Assembly: GCA_903831485.1 (NCBI GenBank)
Contig: CAIKXW010000123.1
Coordinates: 1 to 23,147 of the forward strand
Source: an uncultured Alphaproteobacteria bacterium
Lineage (GTDB): Bacteria > Pseudomonadota > Alphaproteobacteria > Caulobacterales > Hyphomonadaceae
Length of the DNA stretch: 23,147 nt
Direction of reading: 5' to 3'
The translations under genes were made by a program, and so were the position numbers. Shown piece by piece: positions 16,650 through 23,147 of the stretch. The notes under the pieces were generated by a model. The model did not search any database, had not been told where the DNA came from, and was given only the letters and a program-made list of their open reading frames with translations. The first letter of the stretch is position 1; every line of letters starts with the position of its first letter.

Positions 16650-17123
16650 ATGGCACTTTACGAACACGTGGTCGTCACGCGACCCGATATCTCCCCACAA
16701 CAGGTCGACGCGCTGGTGGAAGACATCACCAGGATCGTCACCGAAGGCAAAGGCAAGGTCGAGAAGTCCGAATACTGGGGCCTCCGCAACCTGTCCTACC
16801 CGATCAAGAAATCACGCAAGGCGCACTACTCGCTCCTGAACATAGACGCCCCCGGCCCGGTGATCCACGAGATCGAGCGCCGTCACCGCATCAACGAGGA
16901 CGTGCTGCGCTTCCTGACCGTCAAGGTCGAGGAACTGCAGGCTGAGCCTTCGCCCGTCATCGCCCGCAAGGATCGTGACGAGCGCAAGCGCCGTGACGAC
17001 GACTTCGGCGGCGGCTTCTCGGGCGGCGGCTTCCGTGGCGGCGACGACCGTCCGCCGCGCGGCGACCGTCCTCCCCGTGAAGATCGTGGCGATCGTCCGC
17101 CCCGTCCGCCGCGTGACCGATAG
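16650..17123 (+). CDS. rpsF: 30S ribosomal protein S6 with Gly/Arg/Pro-rich tail
   Basis: S6 binds the central domain of 16S rRNA as a heterodimer with S18. The first 100 residues are a normal S6 fold: [13 protein letters not shown], then the [14 protein letters not shown] region (41-54) and [19 protein letters not shown] (59-77). Residues 105-157 form a charged low-complexity tail. It contains a glycine/phenylalanine block ([12 protein letters not shown], 120-131) and three D-R-P-P-R or D-R-P-P units (from 133, 139 and 148). C-terminal extensions on S6 are frequent in alphaproteobacteria, but this RGG-like composition is striking. A GAAGGGA Shine-Dalgarno supports the start. rpsR follows after 11 bases; E. 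coli's priB is absent. Confidence 0.95.
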   Translation: MALYEHVVVTRPDISPQQVDALVEDITRIVTEGKGKVEKSEYWGLRNLSYPIKKSRKAHYSLLNIDAPGPVIHEIERRHRINEDVLRFLTVKVEELQAEPSPVIARKDRDERKRRDDDFGGGFSGGGFRGGDDRPPRGDRPPREDRGDRPPRPPRDR

Positions 17124-17134
17124 GAGCAACGCAC

Positions 17135-17395
17135 ATGGCACAAGTCAAAGTCAACATCGCCAACCTGCCGTCGCGCCGCCCGTTCGGCCGCCGGCGCAAG
17201 GTTTGCCCGTTCTCTGGCGCTGACGCACCAGCACTCGACTACAAGGACGTCAAACTCCTCCAGCGCTACATCTCGGAGAAGGGCAAGATCGTTCCTGCCC
17301 GCATCACTGCGGTGTCGGCAAAGAAACAGCGCCTCCTGTCGCAAGCGATCAAACGCGCGCGCCACCTGTCGCTGCTTCCGTATCTCGTGAAGTAG
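17135..17395 (+). CDS. rpsR: 30S ribosomal protein S18
   Basis: Small-subunit protein that assembles with S6 on the 16S central domain. The product is 86 residues. It contains the signature [10 protein letters not shown] (19-28), then [19 protein letters not shown] and the C-terminal [20 protein letters not shown], all typical. An AGGAG Shine-Dalgarno overlaps the rpsF stop codon (GATAGGAG), consistent with coupled translation. rplI follows after 13 bases. Confidence 0.97.
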   Translation: MAQVKVNIANLPSRRPFGRRRKVCPFSGADAPALDYKDVKLLQRYISEKGKIVPARITAVSAKKQRLLSQAIKRARHLSLLPYLVK

Positions 17396-17408
17396 GAGGG
17401 AACACCCT

Positions 17409-17996
17409 ATGGACGTCATCCTCCTGGAACGCGTGGAAAACCTCGGCGCCATCGGCGACGTGGTCAAGGTGAAGAACGGGTTCGCCCGCAACTTCCTTCT
17501 CCCGCAGCACAAGGCTCTCCTCGCCACAGACGCCAACAAGGCCCGGTTCGAGCGTGAGCGCGCGGCCATCGAAGCCCGCAACGAGAAGGCAAAGGCAGCG
17601 GCGCAAGGCGAAGGCCAGGCGCTGGACGGTACGACCTACGTGCTGATCCGCCAGGCCGGCGAAACCGGCCAGCTTTACGGCTCGGTCGCCGCTCGCGATA
17701 TCGCGGACGCGATCAACGCTGCCGGCCACAAGGTCGAGCGCAAGCACGTGGCGATCAACCAGCCGATCAAGACGATCGGCATGCATGACGTGACGATCCG
17801 CCTGCACCCGGAAGTCGCCCTCAAGGTTACGCTCAACGTCGCCCGCTCGCCGGACGAAGCTGAACGTCAGGCCAAGGGCGAGAACGTCATCGCGGCTGGC
17901 CAGGCTGCCGATCGCGCTGCCGACATCGAAGCCGCTCAGGAAATCGCCGCTGCCGCCCAGGCTGCCGGTTTCGACCGCGGCCCGATCGACGGCTGA
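17409..17996 (+). CDS. rplI: 50S ribosomal protein L9
   Basis: Elongated large-subunit protein that binds 23S domain V near the L1 stalk and helps keep reading frame. The product is 195 residues, longer than E. coli L9 (149), as usual in alphaproteobacteria. The N-terminal globular domain has MDVILLERVENLGAIGDVVKV and GFARNFLLPQHKA (residues 1-37). The connecting helix is about 41-75. The C-terminal domain ends near HPEVALKVTLNVARS, and an alanine-rich tail runs from about 165 to 195. A strong AGGAGGGAA ribosome-binding site precedes the ATG. A terminator follows 25 bases after the stop. In many alphaproteobacteria dnaB comes next; here it does not. Confidence 0.96.
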   Translation: MDVILLERVENLGAIGDVVKVKNGFARNFLLPQHKALLATDANKARFERERAAIEARNEKAKAAAQGEGQALDGTTYVLIRQAGETGQLYGSVAARDIADAINAAGHKVERKHVAINQPIKTIGMHDVTIRLHPEVALKVTLNVARSPDEAERQAKGENVIAAGQAADRAADIEAAQEIAAAAQAAGFDRGPIDG

Positions 17997-18021
17997 TCCG
18001 GTTCCTTCTGCTCAAACGAAG

Positions 18022-18050
18022 AAAGGCCCGCTGGAAACAGCGGGCCTTTT
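18022..18050 (+). terminator. Intrinsic terminator of the rpsF-rpsR-rplI operon
   Basis: A perfect 12-bp stem, AAAGGCCCGCTG (18022-18033) with CAGCGGGCCTTT (18038-18049), closed by a GAAA tetraloop. The T-run TTTT (18047-18050) partly overlaps the 3' arm. It starts 25 bases after the rplI stop. Confidence 0.92.
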
Positions 18051-18217
18051 GCTTTGGACCGGCCCCGATCGACCGAAAATAAGTCATTTCCTGTTTTTTC
18101 TGCCTAATTTCTTGGCGACTCTTCCGACGCCGAGAGCCTCACGCACAACTCATGGGCGCGAATCCGCCCTTGCGCCTAAGCAACGGGCAACGCCGCGATA
18201 GTCGGCGAACACATTTT

Positions 18218-18223
18218 GAGGGA
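18218..18223 (+). promoter_or_regulatory. Shine-Dalgarno deciding the amt start
   Basis: GAGGGA lies 4 bases before the ATG at 18228 and overlaps the competing TTG codon at 18216, which therefore cannot be the start served by it. Confidence 0.6.
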
Positions 18224-18227
18224 CCCC

Positions 18228-19535
18228 ATGACCATCCTTAAAGCCGGCCGCGCTGCGGTCGCTGGCCTTGCCATCGCCCTGCTGACCGCTCCCGCGGCCT
18301 TCGCCGAGACCAACACCGGCGACACGGCCTGGGTTCTGACCGCCACCGCGCTTGTGCTGTTGATGACCCTGCCGGCGCTGGCCCTGTTCTACGGCGGCCT
18401 GGTGCAGTCGAAGAACGTGCTCTCCGTGCTGTCGCAGTGCGTCGTCATCGCCTGCCTGATGTCGCTGCTCTGGTTCTTCGTCGGCTACTCCATCGCGTTC
18501 GGCGATGGCGGGGCGGGCAACGCTTTCTGGGGCGGCCTCGACAAGGCGTTCCTCAACGGCGTCACGGCGGAGAGCGAGACCGGAACGATCCCCGAATCCG
18601 TGTTCTTCATGTTCCAGATGACGTTCGCCATCATCACGCCTGCGCTGATCGTCGGGGCTTATCCCGAGCGCGCCGGGTTCGCCTACGTCCTCATCTTCTC
18701 GTCGGCGTGGCTGCTGCTGGTCTACGCGCCGGTGTGCCACTGGGTCTGGGCGTCTGGCGGCTGGCTGTTCGAACAGGGCGTGCGCGACTTCGCGGGCGGC
18801 CTCGTCGTTCACGCGACCGCAGGTTCATCCGCGCTGGTGATCGCGACCGTTGTCGGCAAGCGCAAACACTTCCCTAACGAAATGCGCCCGCCCCACAGCC
18901 CCGTGCTGGTGATGATCGGCGCAGCGATGCTGTGGGTCGGCTGGTACGGCTTCAATGCGGGCTCCGCGCTGGGCGCCGGGCAATCCGCCGGCAACGCCAT
19001 GCTGGTCACCCACCTGTCGGCCTCCGCTGCGGCGCTGACCTGGATGGCGATCGAATGGGTGAAGTTCGGCCGTCCCGGCCTTGTTGGCACGGTCACCGGC
19101 CTGATTGCAGGCCTCGCGACGATCACGCCCGCAGCCGGTTCAGTCGGTCCGATGGGCGCCGTGATCATCGGCGTGCTGGCCTCAGTGGTCTGCTTCTATG
19201 CGGTCACGCTGATCCGCACGATGCTGAAGATCGACGACAGCCTTGACGTGTTCGCGGTCCACGGCGTCGGCGGCATTCTCGGCACCCTCATCCTGCCGCT
19301 GCTCGCCACGCTTGGCCCGCTGGCGCCGGGACTGGGCGAGGCGACAGTCGCGCAGCAGTCATTGGTGCAGCTACAAGGCGTGCTCGCCATTGTGGCGTGG
19401 TCGGTGATCGTGACCTTCGTAATCGCAAAGGCCACTGCGTTCCTCGTCAGCGCCCGCGCCAAGCCCGAGGCGGAAGTCGAAGGCCTCGACATGCACGTGC
19501 ATGGCGAACGCGCCTGGCACGGCATCGGCGGCTAG
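18228..19535 (+). CDS. amt: Ammonium transporter (Amt/MEP/Rh family)
   Basis: Trimeric inner-membrane channel for ammonium uptake. From the ATG at 18228 the product is 435 residues, with a signal peptide (1-26, A-F-A before ETN) as in E. coli AmtB. About 11 helices follow. Family features seen are LALFYGGLVQSKNVLS (51-66), FQMTFAIITPALIVGA (129-144), D187 in R-D-F-A-G-G, and the pore histidines H195 (VVHATAGSSA) and H345 (AVHGVGG). The C-terminal tail has GLDMHVHGERAWH, the conserved segment through which PII-type proteins block the channel. No glnK lies beside it. GAGGGA four bases before the ATG supports this start over the TTG at 18216. Confidence 0.94.
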   Translation: MTILKAGRAAVAGLAIALLTAPAAFAETNTGDTAWVLTATALVLLMTLPALALFYGGLVQSKNVLSVLSQCVVIACLMSLLWFFVGYSIAFGDGGAGNAFWGGLDKAFLNGVTAESETGTIPESVFFMFQMTFAIITPALIVGAYPERAGFAYVLIFSSAWLLLVYAPVCHWVWASGGWLFEQGVRDFAGGLVVHATAGSSALVIATVVGKRKHFPNEMRPPHSPVLVMIGAAMLWVGWYGFNAGSALGAGQSAGNAMLVTHLSASAAALTWMAIEWVKFGRPGLVGTVTGLIAGLATITPAAGSVGPMGAVIIGVLASVVCFYAVTLIRTMLKIDDSLDVFAVHGVGGILGTLILPLLATLGPLAPGLGEATVAQQSLVQLQGVLAIVAWSVIVTFVIAKATAFLVSARAKPEAEVEGLDMHVHGERAWHGIGG

Positions 19536-19544
19536 ATCAGTCGG

Positions 19545-21104
19545 CTAGAGCCCGCCCGCGCCCCTGGCGCGCGACTGGTTCGGCCGCTTGATCGCCGCCG
19601 GCGAGAGCGCCAACACACGCGCATGGCCGACCCAGTCGTCGCGGCGGATGCGGCCACGGAAATGCATCAACTTGCTCTCAACCCAGTCGATCTCCTGCGG
19701 CGTCCATTCCGCAACCTGCCAGAAATAGTAGACGCCCAGATCATGCAGGAGCGCGCGCAACATGGGGCCGACGCCATCGATCGCTTCCAGATCGTCGGGC
19801 GGTCCGAAGGCAGGCTCCGACAGCAGGTTGGCCTCATCGTTCGCGCGCCGGAAGGCGTTGATGGGGTCGGTGTCGCGCTCGGGCCGCGTCGGCGCCGGTT
19901 GCTGCTCGGGCTGGCGTACGACGTGAAGCGGCGGCGCCATGCGCCCGTCCGAACCATCCGCACGCTGCACCAGCGCGTCCGCCCGCGAACGCAGCATATG
20001 ATGCACGGCGGCAAGGCCATACTCGATCGCCGTCAGCCGGTTCTCCATCGCCACCAGGTCGCGCCGGTTGTCGATCGCGCGCACCGCGCCGATCACCGGC
20101 GACATGTCCGGCCCCGGCATGCTGCCTATGGCTTCCTCGATGCCGGCCAGGCGCCGGTCGATCGGCTTCATCGCCTGCGCGTCACGCACATCATTCTGGA
20201 GACCAGCGACCGCCGCATCGAGCGCTGACAGCCGGTTGAACAGCGGCCCCAGATCCTGCGGCGGCTTGTCGAGCGCCACGACAAAGGCTTCGAGATCGGC
20301 GAGCGAGGCATGCAGCGGCTGCAGGTTGGGCTGCGGCAGGTTAGCGATCGACGCCTGTACCTCGCCAAGCCGAGTCTGGATCGGCGCGACATCGGGAATG
20401 CGGATGTTGGCGACAGCGGCGTGAATCTCGGACAGGCGCTGCTGCAGCGGCGCAAGGTCGGGCGAACGAACAGCACCGATCGCGGTTGAGATCGTTGCGA
20501 AACGGCTGGAGATCGCCTCCATGTCAGTGCGACGCGACACCTCGATGCGCGCGCCAAGATCGTTCAGCCGCGGTTCCAGCGCATTGACCGTGAGGCCCAG
20601 CGAGGCCAGGCCGGCATGCACCGGTCCAAGATCCACATCCTTCAGCTTCTCGATCGCCGACTCCAGGCGGCCGAGGCGCTCGTCGAGCGCGGGGCGGACT
20701 TGCGATACGGCAGCGTCGACGTCGGATACCCGCGCGAGCACAGGATCGAGCGAGAAGGCCGCGAGGCGCGCTTCCAGAGCATCGATGCGCTGCTGCACTG
20801 GCGTCAGGTCCGTCTCCGGCAGGCGGATGTCGGCGACCGTGCGACGAATGCCCTGCAGCGTATCGTCGATCGGCGCGAGGTCTACTTGCTTCTGCCCGGC
20901 CAGCGCGGCAAGGACGGTCGCCGCCTGCGTCGCCACGTCATCGCGGGTGGCGAGCTTGGTGAGTTGGCTGGCCTGCTCCAGCAGCCGCTCGCGGCTCTGC
21001 GCCAGCGATTCAAAGCGCCGGTTCAGCCACCACCACATCAGTGCGGCGCCAAGTGCTGCAGCGAGCAGCATGAGAATGAAGATCTGGAGAAGCAGGAACC
21101 ACAT
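19545..21104 (-). CDS. Membrane-anchored 22-residue-repeat protein with C-terminal helix-hairpin-helix domain
   Basis: I do not recognise this 519-residue protein as a named family. An N-terminal membrane helix (about 2-27) is followed by N-R-R, so by the positive-inside rule the rest is probably cytoplasmic. Residues 75-370 contain about ten degenerate units of roughly 22 residues opening with D-L-x-P-L-x-x-R-L and ending near A-V-A-x-I-x-x-P, predicted as helical or coiled-coil. A proline/charged linker (about 385-430) leads to residues 436-500, DDLEAIDGVGPMLRALL then GVYYFWQVAEWTPQEIDWV and RIRRDDWVGHA. This is the helix-hairpin-helix domain also fused to L21 and NuoE in alphaproteobacteria, presumed to bind nucleic acid. 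It starts 11 bases after the OmpA-like gene and converges on amt. The topology recalls RmuC, but no nuclease domain is seen. Confidence 0.85.
   Translation of the reverse strand: MWFLLLQIFILMLLAAALGAALMWWWLNRRFESLAQSRERLLEQASQLTKLATRDDVATQAATVLAALAGQKQVDLAPIDDTLQGIRRTVADIRLPETDLTPVQQRIDALEARLAAFSLDPVLARVSDVDAAVSQVRPALDERLGRLESAIEKLKDVDLGPVHAGLASLGLTVNALEPRLNDLGARIEVSRRTDMEAISSRFATISTAIGAVRSPDLAPLQQRLSEIHAAVANIRIPDVAPIQTRLGEVQASIANLPQPNLQPLHASLADLEAFVVALDKPPQDLGPLFNRLSALDAAVAGLQNDVRDAQAMKPIDRRLAGIEEAIGSMPGPDMSPVIGAVRAIDNRRDLVAMENRLTAIEYGLAAVHHMLRSRADALVQRADGSDGRMAPPLHVVRQPEQQPAPTRPERDTDPINAFRRANDEANLLSEPAFGPPDDLEAIDGVGPMLRALLHDLGVYYFWQVAEWTPQEIDWVESKLMHFRGRIRRDDWVGHARVLALSPAAIKRPNQSRARGAGGL
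19995..20882 (-). repeat. About ten degenerate 22-residue (66-base) coding repeats
   Basis: Units begin at protein residues 75, 99, 120, 158, 216, 238, 260, 284, 312 and 333. Three successive steps are 22, 22 and 24 residues (216, 238, 260, 284), e.g. DLAPLQQRLSEIHAAVANI then DVAPIQTRLGEVQASIANL. The DNA units have diverged, so the repeat is old and kept at protein level. Confidence 0.75.
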
Positions 21105-21115
21105 GAACTTGTCCG

Positions 21116-21988
21116 TCAGTTAGGCGGTGAACGCAGCGTGCGGATTTCGATACGGCGATTGCGGGCGCGGCCCTGTTCGGAGCCGTTGGTGGCGACGGGC
21201 TCGGCAGCGCCCACGCCTTGCGCCACCAGCCTGTCAGCCGCGACGCCACGCGATATCAGCGCGGTTCGCACGGCCTCGGCGCGGCGAAGGCTCAAACGCG
21301 TGTTTGCCGCCGCCCGTCCGACATTGTCGGTATGTCCATCGATGCTCAGCGACCCGCGGCAGTAGCCAGCGGCTGATGCGATCGCGTCGAGCAGCGCATC
21401 GCTACCGACCCCGATGGCGGCGCTATTGGTCGCGAATTCGATGCGCGCGCTAGCGAGAATGCTCGCCATGGTCTCGTCGCAGGCCTCCGCCTCGGCGGGC
21501 GAAGGCGGCGTTGCAGCGTCGGGATCCGACCCGTCGATCCGCGGCCCCAACGATCCCGGCAGCAGCGGGTCATCGACCCAGGTAAACTGGCTGATCACCC
21601 AGGTCGCCGGCGCCGCCTGTCCGAACAGGGTATCGGCCGGCGCAAGCATCACGGCCCGCTCAGCTGCGGCGGCGGCTTCGCGCGAGGGCGGACGTCCTTC
21701 CAGCACGACCCACTGCCCCGACACCGACGCGGTCGCCCACGTCGCGCCGGATCGCTGCAATGCGGCGCGCGCCGATGCTTCCGTCGCCGCCTGCACCTCG
21801 CCGAAAGCGAATGGCACCAGCGCCACAATCATCAACAACACCAGCCCTAGCAGCGGGACCAGGCCGTAGGGCACAAACGGGTAACGCGTTGCGGCGGCCT
21901 CAACAGTCCCAACCTGCCGGCGCGCGGGGAGCCAGTTCGGCCGGGGCCGATCTGACTGGGAGTTGTCTGGCAGGGGCGGTTTGTCCAT
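21116..21988 (-). CDS. Inner-membrane BON/OmpA-domain protein
   Basis: Probably an inner-membrane protein whose periplasmic part grips peptidoglycan. The product is 290 residues. A 37-residue proline- and basic-rich cytoplasmic N-terminus precedes one membrane helix (about 38-62). A BON-like segment follows (about 66-115, with WATASVSGQWVVLEGRPPSRE). The OmpA C-terminal domain (about 178-285) shows SIDGHTDNVG, NTRLSLRRAEAVRTAL and NRRIEI; D221 and R236 match the diaminopimelate-binding pair. C170 and C210 could form a disulfide. The membrane helix-BON-OmpA order resembles mycobacterial ArfA. It is the first gene of a two-gene unit and is divergent from rplY across 263 bases. Confidence 0.87.
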   Translation of the reverse strand: MDKPPLPDNSQSDRPRPNWLPARRQVGTVEAAATRYPFVPYGLVPLLGLVLLMIVALVPFAFGEVQAATEASARAALQRSGATWATASVSGQWVVLEGRPPSREAAAAAERAVMLAPADTLFGQAAPATWVISQFTWVDDPLLPGSLGPRIDGSDPDAATPPSPAEAEACDETMASILASARIEFATNSAAIGVGSDALLDAIASAAGYCRGSLSIDGHTDNVGRAAANTRLSLRRAEAVRTALISRGVAADRLVAQGVGAAEPVATNGSEQGRARNRRIEIRTLRSPPN

Positions 21989-22122
21989 GAGCCATCCCGA
22001 GCAACCCTTCTGGCCGCCTGATCCTTATGCCGCAGTCTGTCCGGAAAGCCGATGGCGGTCTCGCCGGACGCGAATCCCGAGGATTCCGTGCAAATTGGAC
22101 CGTTTCGGGCCGAAAACGCCGC

Positions 22123-22151
22123 TTGCGGCCCCACCACCCCTCACTTATAAG
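22123..22151 (+). promoter_or_regulatory. Candidate promoter of rplY-pth
   Basis: TTGCGG (22123-22128) and TATAAG (22146-22151) are separated by 17 bases and match a housekeeping sigma-70-type promoter at 4/6 and 5/6 positions. Transcription would start near 22158, leaving a leader of about 95 bases. It is the only AT-rich hexamer in this GC-rich gap. Confidence 0.45.
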
Positions 22152-22251
22152 CCGCGCTTCCCGAAAGGACGCGATCGTCGCGGCCTGTGTAGTCAGGGTG
22201 TCTGCCGCTCCTCCAACGGAGATCGGCCATCAGGGCGAAACGGAGAGCAAG

Positions 22252-22974
22252 ATGTCCAAACCCGAAATCGTCCTCAATGTCGACGTGCGCGAGCGCACGG
22301 GCCGCGGCGGCGCCCGCGAAGTCCGCAACCAGGGGCGCGTGCCGGCCGTGCTTTACGGCGGCGACAAGGCCCCGGTTCCGATCTCGATCGACAAGAAAAC
22401 CATCAACATCGCCCTCAAGTCGGGCAAGTTTCTCTCGCACACCGTGACGCTGGAATACAAAGGCGAGCGCCAGCTGGTGTTCGCGCAGGACATCCAGTTC
22501 CACCCCGTCACCGACGAGCCGACCCACCTCGACCTCTACCGCGTCGAAAAAGGCCAGATCATCCGCGTGGCAGTTCCGGTTCACGTCACCGGCCAGGGCG
22601 TCTCGCCCGGCATCAAGCGCGGCGGCGCGATGAACATCGTGCGCCACGAAATCTGGCTCTACGCCCCGGCCGACAACATCCCGGAGCATCTCGAAGCTGA
22701 CGTCTCGTCGATGGAAATCGGCGATGCGCTCAAGATCTCCGCGATCCCGCTGCCGGAAGGCGTCCGCCCGACCATCGAGGGCCGCGACTTCACCATCATC
22801 ACCATCGCGGGCCGCAAGGCCAAGGACGACGTGGCCGAGGACAAACCGGCCGCCGACGCCGCCGCGCCTGCCGCCGCCGCGCCTGCCGCTGGCGCCAAGG
22901 CTGCCGCTCCGGCTGCTGGCGCTAAGGCCGCTGCTCCGGCCAAGGCTGCGCCGGCCGCGCCGAAGAAGAAGTAG
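22252..22974 (+). CDS. rplY: 50S ribosomal protein L25 (general stress protein CTC form)
   Basis: Binds 5S rRNA on the large subunit. The ATG at 22252, with GGAGAG four bases before it, gives 240 residues. The N-terminal L25 domain (1-95) starts MSKPEIVLNVDVRERTGRGG and includes RVPAVLYGG and FHPVTDEPTHLDLYRV. The TL5/CTC-type C-terminal beta domain (about 100-190) has VPVHVTGQGVSPGIKRGG and the HEIWLYAPADNIPEHLEADV segment. Residues 200-240 are an alanine/proline/lysine tail. The frame is open upstream to 22027, but those residues are basic and unlike L25. pth follows, the conserved rplY-pth order. Confidence 0.95.
   Translation: MSKPEIVLNVDVRERTGRGGAREVRNQGRVPAVLYGGDKAPVPISIDKKTINIALKSGKFLSHTVTLEYKGERQLVFAQDIQFHPVTDEPTHLDLYRVEKGQIIRVAVPVHVTGQGVSPGIKRGGAMNIVRHEIWLYAPADNIPEHLEADVSSMEIGDALKISAIPLPEGVRPTIEGRDFTIITIAGRKAKDDVAEDKPAADAAAPAAAAPAAGAKAAAPAAGAKAAAPAKAAPAAPKKK
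22891..22938 (+). repeat. Two-copy 27-base-period repeat in the rplY tail
   Basis: Two near-identical 21-base blocks starting GGCGC and ending GCTCCG (22891-22911 and 22918-22938) encode G-A-K-A-A-A-P twice, with changes only at third positions. Such lysine/alanine/proline tails vary in length between relatives. Confidence 0.6.
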
Positions 22975-22983
22975 GAATGTAGA

Positions 22984-23011
22984 GCTGGCGCATCATCCGC
23001 GATGCGCCAGC
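22984..23011 (+). terminator. Perfect hairpin between rplY and pth
   Basis: An 11-bp stem, GCTGGCGCATC (22984-22994) with GATGCGCCAGC (23001-23011), loop ATCCGC, lies 9 bases after the rplY stop and 21 bases before the pth ATG. No T-run follows (CCATTCTTC), so termination would be partial; it may lower pth expression relative to L25. Confidence 0.5.
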
Positions 23012-23032
23012 CCATTCTTCGGGACGGCTCTG

Positions 23033-23147
23033 ATGCTGCTCATCGTGGGCCTTGGAAACCCCAGCGCAAGTACGCCGGCAATCGCCACAACCTCGGCTTC
23101 ATGGCCGTGGACCGCTTCGCGTCGAAACATGCGTTCGGCCCGTGGCG
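23033..23147 (+). CDS. pth: Peptidyl-tRNA hydrolase, 5' end only, with apparent one-base frameshift
   Basis: Pth recycles peptidyl-tRNAs released from stalled ribosomes and is essential in most bacteria. From the ATG at 23033 the frame reads [11 protein letters not shown], the exact Pth N-terminus. The expected continuation [26 protein letters not shown] is present, but in another frame, starting at 23068. Between AGC (23063-23065) and AAG (23068-23070) there are two bases, GC, where three are needed, so one base appears lost. Catalytic residues N9 (GNP) and the His of RHN are then in different frames. No stop is met before the window ends. Since pth is essential and rplY directly upstream is intact, a sequencing or assembly error is the likeliest cause. 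Confidence 0.85.
   Translation, partial: MLLIVGLGNPSASTPAIATTSASWPWTASRRNMRSARG

Noticed and set aside
16434..16700. Small minus-strand frames in the fabD-rpsF gap
   Set aside because: No ribosome-binding site or family likeness; they run into rpsF antisense. The gap is better explained by promoters and the rpsF leader.
16136..16945. Plus-strand frame of 269 codons crossing the fabD start and rpsF
   Set aside because: It overlaps two certain genes in other frames and its Arg-rich translation resembles nothing.
18153..18175. Possible sigma-54 promoter for amt, TGG then 10 bases then GC
   Set aside because: Only the GG/GC spacing fits; the TT before GC and the CAC after GG of the consensus are absent. 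Too weak in GC-rich DNA.

Overview
The window is a dense, high-GC block of housekeeping genes from an alphaproteobacterium. The gene order (holC-pepA divergent from lptFG; lptD-surA-pdxA-rsmA; fabD-fabG-acpP-fabF-mltG-yicC-gmk; rpsF-rpsR-rplI; rplY-pth), the long C-terminal tails on S6, L9 and L25, and a helix-hairpin-helix domain of the kind also fused to alphaproteobacterial L21 and NuoE all fit. A Caulobacterales/Hyphomonadaceae member is my best guess; that assignment is inference. I see no insertion sequence, prophage, CRISPR array, tRNA or rRNA. No gene-free stretch exceeds 300 bases; the longest are 21989-22251, 16418-16649 and 17997-18227.

Layout. (1) 1-1945, minus strand: pepA then holC, a two-gene unit with a 3-base gap; holC runs off the left edge only a few codons short of its expected length. 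(2) 2084-4367, plus: lptF and lptG, the inner-membrane permease of the LPS exporter. (3) 4527-10232, plus: lptD, surA, pdxA, rsmA. lptD and its periplasmic chaperone surA continue the LPS/outer-membrane theme. A 40-base REP-like palindrome lies between surA and pdxA. (4) 10229-16417, minus: fabD, fabG, acpP, fabF, mltG, yicC, gmk, i.e. the fatty-acid core genes followed by a peptidoglycan glycosyl-hydrolase, an RNase and guanylate kinase. rsmA and gmk converge and share a CTAG across their stop codons. (5) 16650-17996, plus: rpsF, rpsR, rplI behind a leader with a candidate S6:S18 autoregulatory element, closed by a textbook terminator. (6) 18228-19535, plus: an ammonium transporter with no adjacent glnK. 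(7) 19545-21988, minus: a two-gene unit of an inner-membrane BON/OmpA-type peptidoglycan-binding protein and an unrecognised 519-residue protein made of one membrane anchor, about ten degenerate 22-residue repeats and a C-terminal helix-hairpin-helix domain. (8) 22252 to the right end, plus: rplY (CTC-type L25) and the 5' end of pth, which carries an apparent one-base deletion.

Most of the window is conventional. The parts most worth a second look are the repeat/HhH protein with its OmpA-like partner, the rpsF leader, the palindrome before pdxA and the pth frameshift.
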